A stretch of DNA of 64,000 bases, taken from NCBI RefSeq assembly GCF_018362975.1, contig NZ_CP074371.1, positions 2,542,001 through 2,606,000 of the forward strand. The letters run 5' to 3'. The notes below the pieces were generated by a model, which was not told where the DNA came from, ran no database searches, and was given only the letters and a program-made list of their open reading frames with translations. This document shows, piece after piece, positions 53,083-62,193 of the stretch. Position numbers and translations under genes: made by a program. Origin of the DNA: Nocardia tengchongensis. GTDB taxonomy: Bacteria > Actinomycetota > Actinomycetes > Mycobacteriales > Mycobacteriaceae. The first letter of the stretch is position 1. Each line of letters begins with the position of its first letter.

Positions 53083-53128
53083 GACTCGGGGACGGTTGCT
53101 CAGCCGACTCGGGGACCGTTGCTCAGGC
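53083..53128. repeat. Tandem duplication of 23 bp at the end of ogt
   Basis: GACTCGGGGACGGTTGCTCA (53083-) and GACTCGGGGACCGTTGCTCA (53106-) head two 23-bp units with two mismatches. The second unit holds the ogt stop codon (53123-53125). Confidence 0.8.
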
Positions 53129-53641
53129 GGATTCGTGGTCGAGTAGCCAGCGTTTGATCGGCAGGCCGTAGCGGAAGCCGCCGAGGCTGCCGTCGGTGCG
53201 GATGACCCGGTGGCAGGGCACGAACAGGGCGGCGGCATTGCGGGCGCAGGCGTTGGCGGCGGCGCGGGTGGCGGCGGGACGGCCGGAGATGGTCGCGAAG
53301 TCGGTGTAGGTGACCGGGTCGCCGGCGGGCACCTTGCGCAGGATCTCCCAGGCATGGGTGAGGAACGGCCCGGAGACCTGGTGGACGGTGATGGCGTCGA
53401 TGGCCGTCAGGTCACCGGCGTGATAGTCGGTGATCGCCCGCGAGACCGCGCCGAGCGAGTCGCGGGCGCGCAGTTCCGCGGGCCGGATGCTGGGGTGGAT
53501 GAGCGTGCGCAGCTCCTCCGGATCGGCGGTCCAGCCGGAGGCCAGGACCACGCCGTCGGCGTCGACCAGCGCGGTGAACGGACCCGCGGGCGTGCTCAGG
53601 GTGGCGTAATCCGCTGGTGCGTGCATGGTTTCGGGGCTCAC
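53123..53641 (-). CDS. ogt: Methylated-DNA--protein-cysteine methyltransferase
   Basis: Suicide repair protein that takes the methyl group off O6-methylguanine, 172 residues. Active-site Cys143 in FVPCHRVIRTDGSLGGFRYG; helix-turn-helix with TYTDFATISGRPAATRAAAN inserting the Arg finger. GTG 53641 is chosen: it overlaps the alkA stop by 4 bp (GTGA) and follows GGAGG at 8-nt spacing, so translation is coupled. ATG 53626 would be the alternative. Same role and order as ogt next to alkA in mycobacteria (Rv1316c-Rv1317c). Confidence 0.93.
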   Translation of the reverse strand: MSPETMHAPADYATLSTPAGPFTALVDADGVVLASGWTADPEELRTLIHPSIRPAELRARDSLGAVSRAITDYHAGDLTAIDAITVHQVSGPFLTHAWEILRKVPAGDPVTYTDFATISGRPAATRAAANACARNAAALFVPCHRVIRTDGSLGGFRYGLPIKRWLLDHESA

Positions 53642-55269
53642 GGGATTTTCCTCCGGGTCGGAGTCGTGGCGGGGGAGTCGTTCTTGGTGGCGGCACGTGG
53701 TTCCGGGTTGGCCAGGGCGTGCTTCCACAGGTGCATGGTGAGGTAGGACCGCCAGGGCGCCCAGCGGGCGGTCGCGGTGAGATCCACGCCGAGCAGGCTC
53801 GCGCCGCGGCGTACGACCAGGTCGGAGGGTAGTAGGACGTCCGGGTCGGCGAGTAGTCGCATGGTGACGTAGTCGGCGGTCCACGGCCCGACGCCGTCGA
53901 GGGCGAGCAGGTCGCGGCGGAGTTCGGTGGCGGTGCGGCCGGAGTGCAGCACCAGGTCACCGGCGGCGAGGGCCTTGGCGGCCCCGACGATGGCGTCGAT
54001 TCGCCGCCCGGGGCCGGTGAGCACCTCGGATCCGTGTTCGGCGATGGCCTCGGCGGTGGGGAACAGGTGCGGGATGGGCCCGTCGATGGGCTCGCCCAGC
54101 TGCTGCACCAGTCGCGCGGTGTGCGTATTGGCGGCGGCCACGGAGATCTGCTGCCCGATCATGGTGCGCAGCAATAGTTCCGGGCCGTCCAGGCAGCCGG
54201 GGACGCGGATGCCCGCGGGCAGCGCGATGCCGTCGAAGGGCTGGATGCCGTTCGAGGGTTCAGAGCCGTCGGAGGTTTGCCCGACGCCGCCCGAGCGCTG
54301 GCCATCCGGATCCGGCATTTCGCCTGGAAGACCCACGCGCAGCGGCATTCCCGCCGTACCGGCCGTCAACGCCTCGTCGATGCCGACGGGGTCGGCGTCG
54401 AGATCGAGGAAGTGGCGGATTCGGGCCACGGTCGGCGCGAGATCCCGCATGTCCTGCAGGGACAGCGCGGCTCGCACGTGCCCCGGCTGGATCGACAGCC
54501 GAATGGTGGTGTGACCGTGCGGGGTTCGCAGGCTGCGGGTGTAGATCCCGTTCTCGTACAGCTCCAGCCCGGGGACGGCGTGTGCCGCGAGGAACCATTC
54601 CAGCCACGTCCGGTCGAGGGGTTCGCGGTAGGGCAGTCGCAGGGTGAGCAGGCCGTTGGTGGCGGGGAGGGTGTCGCCGTTGCGGCGTCGGGATTCCTCG
54701 CGCAGGGCGGTGGGGCTGACCGCGAACACCTCGCGCACGGTGTCGTTGAACTGCCGGATGCTGGCGAATCCGGCCGCGAACGCGATGTCGGACATGGGCA
54801 GCCGGGTGGTCTGGATCAGCAGCCGCGCGGTGTGGGCGCGGTGGGCGCGGGCCAAAGCCAGTGGGCCCGCGCCGAGTTCACCGGTGAGTACCCGGGTGAG
54901 CTGGCGCTGCGAGTAGCCGAGGGCGTTGGCGAGGGCGGGCACGCCGCCGCGTTCGATGACGCCGTCGCCGATCAGCCGCATGGCGCGGGAGGCCAGGTCG
55001 GCGCGGGTGTTCCAGAGGGGTGACCCGGGTGCGGCGTCGGGCAGGCAGCGGCGGCAGGCGCGGAACCCGCCCTGCTGGGCGGCGGCCGCGGTGGGCAGGA
55101 AGGTGACGTTGGCCCGTTTGGGGGTTATTGCCGGACAGGAAGGGCGGCAATAGATTCCGGTGGTGCGTACCGCGGTCACGAAATGCCCGTCGAATCGGGC
55201 ATCCCGGGTCGCTACGGCGCGGTAGCAACGCTCGAAATCCAAGTCGTTCGCACTCACGCATACCACCAT
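53638..55269 (-). CDS. alkA: Ada/AlkA fusion: adaptive-response regulator and 3-methyladenine glycosylase
   Basis: Tripartite protein of 543 residues. An N-terminal Ada metal-binding domain with the methyl-acceptor site (GIYCRPSCPA, Cys41 and Cys45, then CRRC with Cys72 and Cys75), an AraC-type helix-turn-helix (residues about 90-190: ALGYSQRQLTRVLTGE, MSDIAFAAGFASIRQFNDTV), and a C-terminal AlkA glycosylase with the HhH motif LLALDGVGPWTADYVTMRLL followed by PSDLVVRRG with the catalytic Asp. It senses methyl phosphotriesters, activates the regulon and excises alkylated bases. Corresponds to Rv1317c. A Gly/Ser/Pro-rich linker of about 40 residues splits the AlkA part. ATG 55269; GTG 55257 also possible. 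Confidence 0.92.
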   Translation of the reverse strand: MVVCVSANDLDFERCYRAVATRDARFDGHFVTAVRTTGIYCRPSCPAITPKRANVTFLPTAAAAQQGGFRACRRCLPDAAPGSPLWNTRADLASRAMRLIGDGVIERGGVPALANALGYSQRQLTRVLTGELGAGPLALARAHRAHTARLLIQTTRLPMSDIAFAAGFASIRQFNDTVREVFAVSPTALREESRRRNGDTLPATNGLLTLRLPYREPLDRTWLEWFLAAHAVPGLELYENGIYTRSLRTPHGHTTIRLSIQPGHVRAALSLQDMRDLAPTVARIRHFLDLDADPVGIDEALTAGTAGMPLRVGLPGEMPDPDGQRSGGVGQTSDGSEPSNGIQPFDGIALPAGIRVPGCLDGPELLLRTMIGQQISVAAANTHTARLVQQLGEPIDGPIPHLFPTAEAIAEHGSEVLTGPGRRIDAIVGAAKALAAGDLVLHSGRTATELRRDLLALDGVGPWTADYVTMRLLADPDVLLPSDLVVRRGASLLGVDLTATARWAPWRSYLTMHLWKHALANPEPRAATKNDSPATTPTRRKIP

Positions 55270-55337
55270 GGCAGCCCGGGCCCGCCTGCGCTAGCGGGAA
55301 TCGGCCATCACCGTCGGCGGAAAACCGCCACCCGAGG

Positions 55338-55508
55338 TCAGCAGCAGCGGTTCGCCGGATTCTTGTCGGCGGCGGCGTGCCGTTCGCGCCAGTAGTCCCG
55401 CTCGGTGGGAATCGCGCAGCCGGGGTGGTGCAGGCGCTGATGCTGCACGTAGCGGGCGTAGTCGTTGCCGCCGAGGATCGAGTTGAACCACCAGGCAACG
55501 GCTTTCAC
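55338..55508 (-). CDS. ybdD: YbdD/YjiX family small protein
   Basis: Small partner of CstA-type transporters, often cotranscribed with them. In the region after cstA, the frame reads WWFNSILGGNDYARYVQHQR, then HHPGCAIPTERDYWRERHAA and ends NPANRCC, the family's Cys-Cys end. The only GTG in frame is at 55508 (56 residues), which cuts off LRRAGLALVRG just before it; that segment belongs to the family, so the true start may be a CTG further upstream, or a base may be missing after the ATG at 55576. Coupled to cstA by proximity. The 57 bp before cstA's stop otherwise show nothing. Confidence 0.75.
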   Translation of the reverse strand: MKAVAWWFNSILGGNDYARYVQHQRLHHPGCAIPTERDYWRERHAAADKNPANRCC

Positions 55509-55583
55509 GCCCCGGACGAGGGCGAGCCCCGCCCGCCGCAGTGAACCTGCGTGGGCGGGGCGTCGGTGGTGTTCATCGGCGGG

Positions 55584-57911
55584 TCAATGCCCCGCGACCG
55601 CGGCCGCGTCGGGTGTCCGGACCTTGCCTTCGGCGGCCAGGGTGTCCCATTCCTGCTGGACTTCCCGTTCGGCCTTGCTCGCGATGAAACCCTTGGGCCC
55701 GAAGAGCTTCGACGGGACCTCCGGCGTTTCGGTGGTCTCGCTGCCGCCCGAGCGGATGTTCTTGATGCACACCCACACGCCGACGACCGCCACGATCAGC
55801 ACCATCACCGCGAACACGATCGACAGCGTGCCCTGGATGAAGGTGTTGCGGATGATCTTGTCCATATTGCTGATCTGCAGGTTCAAGGCGTCGATGTCCT
55901 TGATGCCCTTCGGCAGCTGCCCGGAGTCGCGGGCCGCGATGTAGGCGTTCTGCTTGTCGATGGTGTTGTTGTGCAGCGTCCAGTAGCCGATCTTCGGGTC
56001 GCCGGAGAAGATCTTCTGGAACGAGGCGGTCATGGTGACGATCAGGTCCCAGACCAGCGGAATCGCCGGAATCCAGGCCCATTTCAGCAGGCCCTTCTTC
56101 ACCACGATCACCAGCACCACGGTCAGCGCGATGGCGGCCAGCAGCTGGTTGGAGATGCCGAACAGCGGGTACAGCGTGTTGATGCCGCCCAGCGGATCGG
56201 TGACGCCCATCAGCAGCACCGAACCCCACGCGGCCACCACCAGCCCGGAGCAGATGAACACGCCCGGCCACCACGACGGGTCGCGGAACTTCTTGGCGAC
56301 CCCGCCCAGGTTGCCCAGCGAATCCGAGAGCATGAACCGGGCGACTCGGGTGCCGGCGTCGATCGTGGTGAGGATGAACAGCGCCTCGAACATGATCGCG
56401 AAGTGGTACCAGAACGCCTTGAGGCTGTTGCCGCCGATGAACTTGTGCATGATCTCGGTCATGCCGATGGCGAGGGTGGGCGCGCCACCGGTACGCGAGT
56501 AGACGCGGGCTTCACCGGTGCCCGAGGCGACGTCGTTGAGGTACTGCGCGTCGATCGGGTTTCCGCTGAGCCCCAGCTTGTTCACGCTGTCGGCGGCGGC
56601 CTGCGCGGAGGTCAGGTTGGGGGTGTTGATCGCGAAGTACAGGTGCTGATCCAGGATCGACGCCGCGATGATCGCCATCACCGCGACGAACGACTCCATC
56701 AGCATGCCGCCGTAGCCGATCATCCGTGCCTGCGACTGCTTCTCCAGCAGCTTCGGCGTGGTGCCCGAGGACACCAGCGAGTGGAAGCCCGACAGCGCGC
56801 CGCACGCGATGGTGATGAACAGGAACGGGAACAGGCTGCCCGCGAAGGACGGTCCGTTGGAGTTGCTCGCGAACTGGGAGACCGCGGGGGCCTTCAGGAC
56901 CGGCATGGTGGCGAGCACGCCGAGGGCGAGCAGGCCGATGGTGCCGATCTTCATGAACGTCGACAGGTAGTCGCGCGGGGCGAGCAGCATCCACACCGGC
57001 AGCACCGAGGCGATGAAGCCGTAGATGATCAGCATCCAGGAGATGGTGGTGCCCGACAGGGTGAACAGGTCACGGCCCCAACCGGATCCGGCGACCCAGT
57101 TGCCGGAGATGATGGCCAGCATCAGCGCCGCGAAGCCGATGATCGACACCTCGCCGACCTTGCCGGGCCGCAGGAAGCGCAGGTACAAGCCCATGAACAG
57201 GGCGATCGGGATGGTCATCGCGATGGAGAACACACCCCACGGGCTGCCGCCCTCGAGCGCGTGGGTGACCGGGTTCTTGGTCGCCGCAAGGGCGTTCACG
57301 ACGACGATGCCGAGCACGGCGAGCAGGATCATCATGATCACCAGCACCGCGACGATGGCCGCGACGCCGCCGACCACGCCGAGTTCGTCGCGCGCCATCT
57401 GGCCCAGCGAGCGGCCGCGGCGTTTCACCGACGCCCACAGGACCAGGTAGTCCTGCACGGCTCCGGCCAGCACCACGCCGACGATGATCCAGATGGTGCC
57501 GGGTAGATAGCCCATCTGCGCGGCGAGCACGGGGCCGACCAGCGGGCCCGCGCCGGCGATGGCGGCGAAGTGGTGGCCGAACAGGACTCGCCGGTCCATC
57601 GGCATGTAGTCCTTGCCGTTCTCCATCTCCTCGGCGGGAGTGGCGACGTCGTCGCGCGGCTTGGTGATCTTGTATTCGATGAGCCGGGCGTAGAACTGGT
57701 ACGCGAGCACGTAGGTGCACAGCGCGGCGATGACGATCCACACCGCGTTCACGTTCTCGCCGCGCATGAACGCGAGGATGGCCCAGGCGATCGCGCCGAC
57801 GACGGCGATGGCGAGGAAGATGCCCTTCTTCGCCGGTGACATGGGTGTCCGGTCCACGACACCCACCGGCGGCAGGTCGGGATCCGTCCGGAGGTATTCG
57901 ATGGTCGCCAT
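55584..57911 (-). CDS. cstA: Carbon starvation protein CstA
   Basis: Multi-pass transporter (about 16 helices, 775 residues) for peptides or pyruvate, induced on carbon limitation; homologue of Rv3063. Conserved region FGHHFAAIAGAGPLVGPVLA followed by AQMGYLPGTIWIIVGVVLAG near residue 115; later AGALSGFHSLVSSGTTPKLL (ACGALSGFHS form), and ARFMLSDSLGN with FGISNQLLAAIALT. ATG 57911 behind GGAG at 9-nt spacing. Followed on the same strand by ybdD, its usual partner. Confidence 0.93.
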   Translation of the reverse strand: MATIEYLRTDPDLPPVGVVDRTPMSPAKKGIFLAIAVVGAIAWAILAFMRGENVNAVWIVIAALCTYVLAYQFYARLIEYKITKPRDDVATPAEEMENGKDYMPMDRRVLFGHHFAAIAGAGPLVGPVLAAQMGYLPGTIWIIVGVVLAGAVQDYLVLWASVKRRGRSLGQMARDELGVVGGVAAIVAVLVIMMILLAVLGIVVVNALAATKNPVTHALEGGSPWGVFSIAMTIPIALFMGLYLRFLRPGKVGEVSIIGFAALMLAIISGNWVAGSGWGRDLFTLSGTTISWMLIIYGFIASVLPVWMLLAPRDYLSTFMKIGTIGLLALGVLATMPVLKAPAVSQFASNSNGPSFAGSLFPFLFITIACGALSGFHSLVSSGTTPKLLEKQSQARMIGYGGMLMESFVAVMAIIAASILDQHLYFAINTPNLTSAQAAADSVNKLGLSGNPIDAQYLNDVASGTGEARVYSRTGGAPTLAIGMTEIMHKFIGGNSLKAFWYHFAIMFEALFILTTIDAGTRVARFMLSDSLGNLGGVAKKFRDPSWWPGVFICSGLVVAAWGSVLLMGVTDPLGGINTLYPLFGISNQLLAAIALTVVLVIVVKKGLLKWAWIPAIPLVWDLIVTMTASFQKIFSGDPKIGYWTLHNNTIDKQNAYIAARDSGQLPKGIKDIDALNLQISNMDKIIRNTFIQGTLSIVFAVMVLIVAVVGVWVCIKNIRSGGSETTETPEVPSKLFGPKGFIASKAEREVQQEWDTLAAEGKVRTPDAAAVAGH

Positions 57912-58262
57912 GCGCCAACTCTCCCGTGCGGTACAACGGTCACTGATTGAAATGGTCACAACGTAGCCCAACCGACGCGCGTCTGAATCGGCTTTGACCT
58001 GCCGTTCATCTGCGAGTCGTACCGACGGGTACGGGTGGCCCGGGGGACGCTGTACCGGGCTCGACGGGGGTGCTGCGGTCCGGCGCGGTGCCCGCGAGTT
58101 CGCGTGTTTTCCACGTGTCGCGGGTTGCTCCCCGTATGCTGCCATGCTGGTTCGAGATCTACGTCACGGTGGTGGCATTAGTTCGTTTAGTTCACGGATA
58201 TATCCTTCCGGCCGCCCCGTCCCCTTGTTTCGACTCGCCGCGCTCGACCCCGAGGAGACGCG
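57912..58262. other. Divergent promoter region, cstA and sugar ABC operon
   Basis: No gene in this 351-bp stretch. It contains GTCAC direct repeats at about 57941-57960 near the cstA start and a TTAGTTC repeat (58179-58185, and 58187-58193 in the form TTTAGTTC) next to a palindrome GGATATATCC at 58196-58205. The last may be an operator or the -10 region of the ABC operon. No strong Crp-like site is seen. Confidence 0.4.
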
Positions 58263-59619
58263 ATGCCGCAGCAGCCCCGCCCGGCGGACTCGCGGGAGAT
58301 CGACGGTGCGCGCGGCGGATTCGACCGCCGCAGCCTGCTCCGCTCGGCCCTGTCGGCCGCGATGCTGGCGGCCGGGGGGTGCGCGGGCGGCGACGACGAC
58401 GCGGTCACCTTCTTCTTCCAGGCGCGGCCCGAGGAGGCGCGGACCCGGCTGCGCATCATCGACGAATTCCAGCGGCGGCGACCCGATATCCGGATCCGCA
58501 CCATCATGTCCGGTCCGGATCCCTTGCAGCAGATGCTCACCTACTGCGCGGGCGGCAAATGCCCGGACGTGCTGATGGCGTGGGAGCTGCTGTACGCGGG
58601 GCTCGCGGATCGGGGAGTGCTGGTCGACCTGCGTGAATTCCTGGACCGGGAACCCGATTACGCGGCGCGGCTGCGGGCGGACGGATACGCCACGCTGCGC
58701 GACACCTTCGTGTGGGGCGGCGGGCAGTACGCGCTGCCGGAGCAGTGGTCAGGCGTGTTCCTCTACTACAACCGGAAACTGTTCGCCGAGGCCGGGATCC
58801 AGCCGCCGGTGCGGTGGTCGCAGGCGTGGACGTTCGACGAGTTCCTGACGGCCGCGCGGAGCGCTCACCCACCGCGACACCGATGGCCGCACCCGGCAGT
58901 GGGGGTTCGTGGACGCGTGGGTGCCGTACTTCTCGGCGGCCTGCTTCGGCATGAACAACGGCACCGAATGGTTCAGCCCGCCGGTACGGCCGGAACACAC
59001 CAATCTCGGTGATCCCGCGTTCGCGGCGGGCCTCCAGTTCTACGCCGACCTCGCCGTACGGCATCGGGTCGCGCCCAGCGTCGGTGACCGGCAGTCCGTT
59101 TCGGCGCAGGACCTGTTCCGCAGCGGGCGCGCCGCCATGCTGCTGGGCGGGCACTGGCTGTACTCGGAATTCACCGATCACGACGGTCTGGACTTCGACG
59201 TCACGGTGCTGCCGGTCGGCCCGCAGGGGGGACCGGGAGCGATCACGGATATCGGCAGCACGGGACTGGCGATCGCGGCGAGCAGTCCGCGCCGCGAACA
59301 GGCGTGGGAATTCGTGAAATTCGCGACCGGGCCGGAAGGGCAGGCCATCATCGCCGAATCCGGGCTGTTCGTGCCGGTGCTGCGGTCGGCGATGAGGTCG
59401 CCCGGCTTCGCCACGGCGCATCCGACCTTGCGGAACCTGGAGGTTTTCATCGAGGGACCGGAGAATTCCCGGCCGCTGGCGGTGACTCCGCTGTGGGGCA
59501 AGGTGGAGGCGTTGCTGGAGCGCGGCTGCAATCGCGTGCTGCGCGGCGCGGCGACGGCCGACTCGCTCGGCGGCCGGACCAGCGACGACATCGACCAGCT
59601 GCTGCGGGCGTCGATATGA
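58263..59619 (+). pseudogene. Sugar ABC transporter substrate-binding lipoprotein, frameshifted
   Basis: Extracytoplasmic solute-binding protein (family 1) of a carbohydrate importer. A twin-arginine-type FDRRSLLRSALSAAM signal leads to a lipobox AAGGC, so it is a lipoprotein. Ligand-domain segments: PDPLQQMLTYCAGGKCPDVL, QYALPEQWSGVFLYYNRKLF. After TFDEFLTAAR a surplus base around 58860 shifts the frame; homology resumes as ALTHRDTDGRTRQWGFVDAW and runs to a normal end overlapping the permease start (ATGA). Corrected length is about 451 residues. As sequenced it is broken. Confidence 0.87.
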
Positions 59620-60509
59620 TCCGCTCAGGGCTTCAGCGACGCCGGGCGCGCGCCGGAAAGCTGTTCGTGGCACCGAATCTGACCGCGATCCTGGTGTTCC
59701 TGCTGTTCCCGCTGGGGTTCTCGCTGTACCTGAGTTTCCACTCGTGGGACCTGTTCAGTCCGCCGCGTTTCGTCGGAGTCGCGAACTATCGGCGGTTGTT
59801 CTCCGAGGATCCGCTGTTCTATATAGCCCTGCGCAATACGGCGGTGTTCACCGTGCTCACTCTGGTGCCGACCTTCGTCATCAGTCTCGCCGTGGCGGGC
59901 CTGCTGAATCGAAAACTGCGGGCCGTCGGGATCTTCCGCACCATCGCTTTCCTTCCGCTGGTGGCGTCGACGGTGGCGATGGCGGTGGTCTTTCGTTTCA
60001 TCTTCGCCAGCGATGACGGCTTGGCCAACATCCTGCTGGACTGGGTCGGCCTCGGCCCGGTCCCGTGGCTGACGGATCCCCATTGGGCGATGGTCTCGCT
60101 GAGCCTGGTCACCGTCTGGAAGTCGGTGCCCTTCGCGATAATCATCCTGCTGGCGGCCATGCAGGGCGTCCCCGAAAACCTCTACGAGGCAGCGCGAATC
60201 GACGGCGCGAGCGGCTTCCGCCGCTTCCGCTCCATCACGATCCCACTGATTCGAGACGCCCTCTCCTTCGTCCTGGTCATCACGGTCATCAACTCCGTTC
60301 AAGCCTTCGACCAGGCCTACGCCCTCACCGGCAGCAACGGCGGCCCCGAAACCGGCACCTATGTCCTGGGCATCATGCTGTTCCAGAACGCCTTCCGCTT
60401 CTACGAGGTCGGCTACGCCTCGGCGCTGGCCTGGGTGATCTTCGCGATCCTGCTGGTATTCACCCTGATCCACCAGTGGCTGTCCCGCCGAGCGGAGGTC
60501 GACCTGTGA
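59616..60509 (+). CDS. Sugar ABC transporter permease, MalF/UgpA type
   Basis: Inner membrane permease of 297 residues with six helices. The EAA loop that contacts the ATPase is NLYEAARIDGASGFRRFRSI at about residue 190. Conserved N-terminal LFVAPNLTAILVFLLFPLGF and SLYLSFHSWD. ATG overlaps the binding-protein stop (ATGA) and its own stop overlaps the next start (GTGA), so translation is tightly coupled. Confidence 0.93.
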   Translation: MIRSGLQRRRARAGKLFVAPNLTAILVFLLFPLGFSLYLSFHSWDLFSPPRFVGVANYRRLFSEDPLFYIALRNTAVFTVLTLVPTFVISLAVAGLLNRKLRAVGIFRTIAFLPLVASTVAMAVVFRFIFASDDGLANILLDWVGLGPVPWLTDPHWAMVSLSLVTVWKSVPFAIIILLAAMQGVPENLYEAARIDGASGFRRFRSITIPLIRDALSFVLVITVINSVQAFDQAYALTGSNGGPETGTYVLGIMLFQNAFRFYEVGYASALAWVIFAILLVFTLIHQWLSRRAEVDL

Positions 60510-61330
60510 AACGCCGCCTGATCACCGGTTTGCTCAGCTACCTGGCCCTCATCCTGGTGGCCTGGTGCGCGCTGACCCCGATCCTCTGGTCCGTCTCCGC
60601 TTCCTTGAAAACGGACGGTGAACTCACCGACGGGACCCCGTTCCCCGCCCATCCCCAATGGTCCAACTACCGAGAAGCTTTCGCCTCGATCCCACTGGGC
60701 CACATGCTCCTCAACACCCTCCTCTACGCCGCCTGCGTCACCGCCGGCCAGGTCTTCTTCTGCTCCCTCGCCGGTTACGCCTTCGCCCGCCTCACGTTCC
60801 CCGGCCGCGAAGTCTTGTTCCTCGGTTACCTCGCCACCCTGATGGTCCCGCTGACCGTCACCGTCATCCCCCAATTCCTCCTGATGCGGGCCTTCGGCTG
60901 GATGGACACCCCCTGGTCCATGATCGTCCCCGGCCTCTTCGGCAGTGCCTTCGGCACCTACCTCATGCGCCAGTTCTTCCGCACCCTCCCAACAGAACTG
61001 GAAGAGGCCGCCACCCTCGACGGCTGCACCCCCTGGCAAACCTACTGGCGAGTCCTCCTCCCACACACCAAACCCGCCGTCATGGTCCTGGCAGTCCTCA
61101 CCTGGATCACAGTCTGGAACGACTTCCTCTGGCCCCTGATCATGATCCAACGCAACGACTACGCCACCGCCACCCTCGGCCTGGTCCGCCTCCAAGGCCA
61201 ATACTCCACCAACTGGCCCCTCCTCATGTCCGCAGCAACAGTCATCCTCCTCCCCCTCCTCCTCATCTACGCCGTCGCCCAACGAGCCTTCGTCCGAGGC
61301 ATAGCCCTCTCCGGGTTGGGCGGCCGCTGA
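60506..61330 (+). CDS. Sugar ABC transporter permease, MalG/UgpE type
   Basis: Second permease, 274 residues, six helices. EAA motif: LPTELEEAATLDGCTPWQTY, contacting the ATPase; N-terminal LSYLALILVAWCALTPILW. GTG start overlaps the preceding stop by 4 bp. No ATP-binding subunit is in the operon, so it must rely on a shared multi-substrate ATPase (MsiK/SugC-like) elsewhere. The sugar is unknown; M. tuberculosis has comparable systems. Confidence 0.93.
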   Translation: MKRRLITGLLSYLALILVAWCALTPILWSVSASLKTDGELTDGTPFPAHPQWSNYREAFASIPLGHMLLNTLLYAACVTAGQVFFCSLAGYAFARLTFPGREVLFLGYLATLMVPLTVTVIPQFLLMRAFGWMDTPWSMIVPGLFGSAFGTYLMRQFFRTLPTELEEAATLDGCTPWQTYWRVLLPHTKPAVMVLAVLTWITVWNDFLWPLIMIQRNDYATATLGLVRLQGQYSTNWPLLMSAATVILLPLLLIYAVAQRAFVRGIALSGLGGR

Positions 61331-61362
61331 CCCCGGTGAGCACACTGGGGCAAGATTGGCGG

Positions 61363-62193
61363 ATGTTCACGACCGCGCTTCTCCAGTACTCGGGCAAGGG
61401 GCCGATGCGGCACGAAGAGACGCTGTTGGAGGCAGGGTTGCAGCGGCGCGGGATTCCGGTGCAGTACTACACGATCAAGCGGATCCATCGTCGGCAGTTG
61501 CCGTTGGGGCCGAATGTGTTCATCGCGGGCGACATGGATGCGATGCACGGAGCCATGCATCAGCTGGGAATACCGGTGCCCGAGCCCGACGACTACCCCG
61601 CCGGTCTGGCCGACTATCTCCGGCGAAAGGTGTGGACCTCGACCCTGGGAGAAGTTGAGCGTGCCTTCGACATTGGTTCCATCCCTGCGACATTCGTAAA
61701 GCCCGCCGATCGGCGAAAGAGCTTCACCGGCGCAGTGTGCTACTCGGAGCGAGACATTGCCGCCTTCGGCAATATCAGCCGTCGCCAACGGGTTTGGTGC
61801 TCAGAGGTGGTCCGCTGGCTCGCGGAGTATCGGGTCTACGTCATTGATCATCGAGTCGTGGCAGTCGATCACTATGACGGCGACCCAGCGATCCCACTCG
61901 ATCTGAACGTGGTGGAGGCAGCGATGACCGCCTACCGCTGCTCGGGAACCGCACCGAGCGCCTACGGCATCGACTTCGGAGTCCTGGCCAACGGCGAGAC
62001 CGCCCTGGTCGAAGCCAACGACGGCTACGCGCTGGGTGCCTACGCCATCACCGCCGACGTCTACACCGAGTTGATCATGCGTCGCTGGAGCGAGCTACTC
62101 GCCTCAGCGAGCCCGGTTGGTGACCAGCTCGATGGAGCGTTCCACCTCGAAAGTGTCGGTGAGGTCGGCGAGGGCGACGTCGGCGGCCGATAA
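61363..62193 (+). CDS. ATP-grasp protein of the R2K clade
   Basis: ATP-grasp fold protein of 276 residues resembling the R2K clade (family 3, related to DUF4343), predicted peptide or protein ligases. Signs: FTTALLQYSGKGPMRHEETL at the N-terminus, a nucleotide-binding Lys in ATFVKPADRRKSFTGAV, then EYRVYVIDHRVVAVDHYDGD and the end signature FGVLANGETALVEANDGYAL with the metal-ligand Glu/Asn. No amino-acid substrate can be told. The last 30 codons lie over the end of the convergent HAD gene (90-bp overlap). ATG 61363, 32 bp after the ABC permease; start of a new unit or a readthrough. Confidence 0.78.
   Translation: MFTTALLQYSGKGPMRHEETLLEAGLQRRGIPVQYYTIKRIHRRQLPLGPNVFIAGDMDAMHGAMHQLGIPVPEPDDYPAGLADYLRRKVWTSTLGEVERAFDIGSIPATFVKPADRRKSFTGAVCYSERDIAAFGNISRRQRVWCSEVVRWLAEYRVYVIDHRVVAVDHYDGDPAIPLDLNVVEAAMTAYRCSGTAPSAYGIDFGVLANGETALVEANDGYALGAYAITADVYTELIMRRWSELLASASPVGDQLDGAFHLESVGEVGEGDVGGR

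Noticed and set aside
55551..57506. 651-codon open frame opposite cstA
   Set aside because: Shadow of cstA; Asp/His/Gln-rich with no motif.
57935..57965. Possible Crp site before cstA
   Set aside because: A TGTGA half site exists but the second half at the right distance does not match TCACA.
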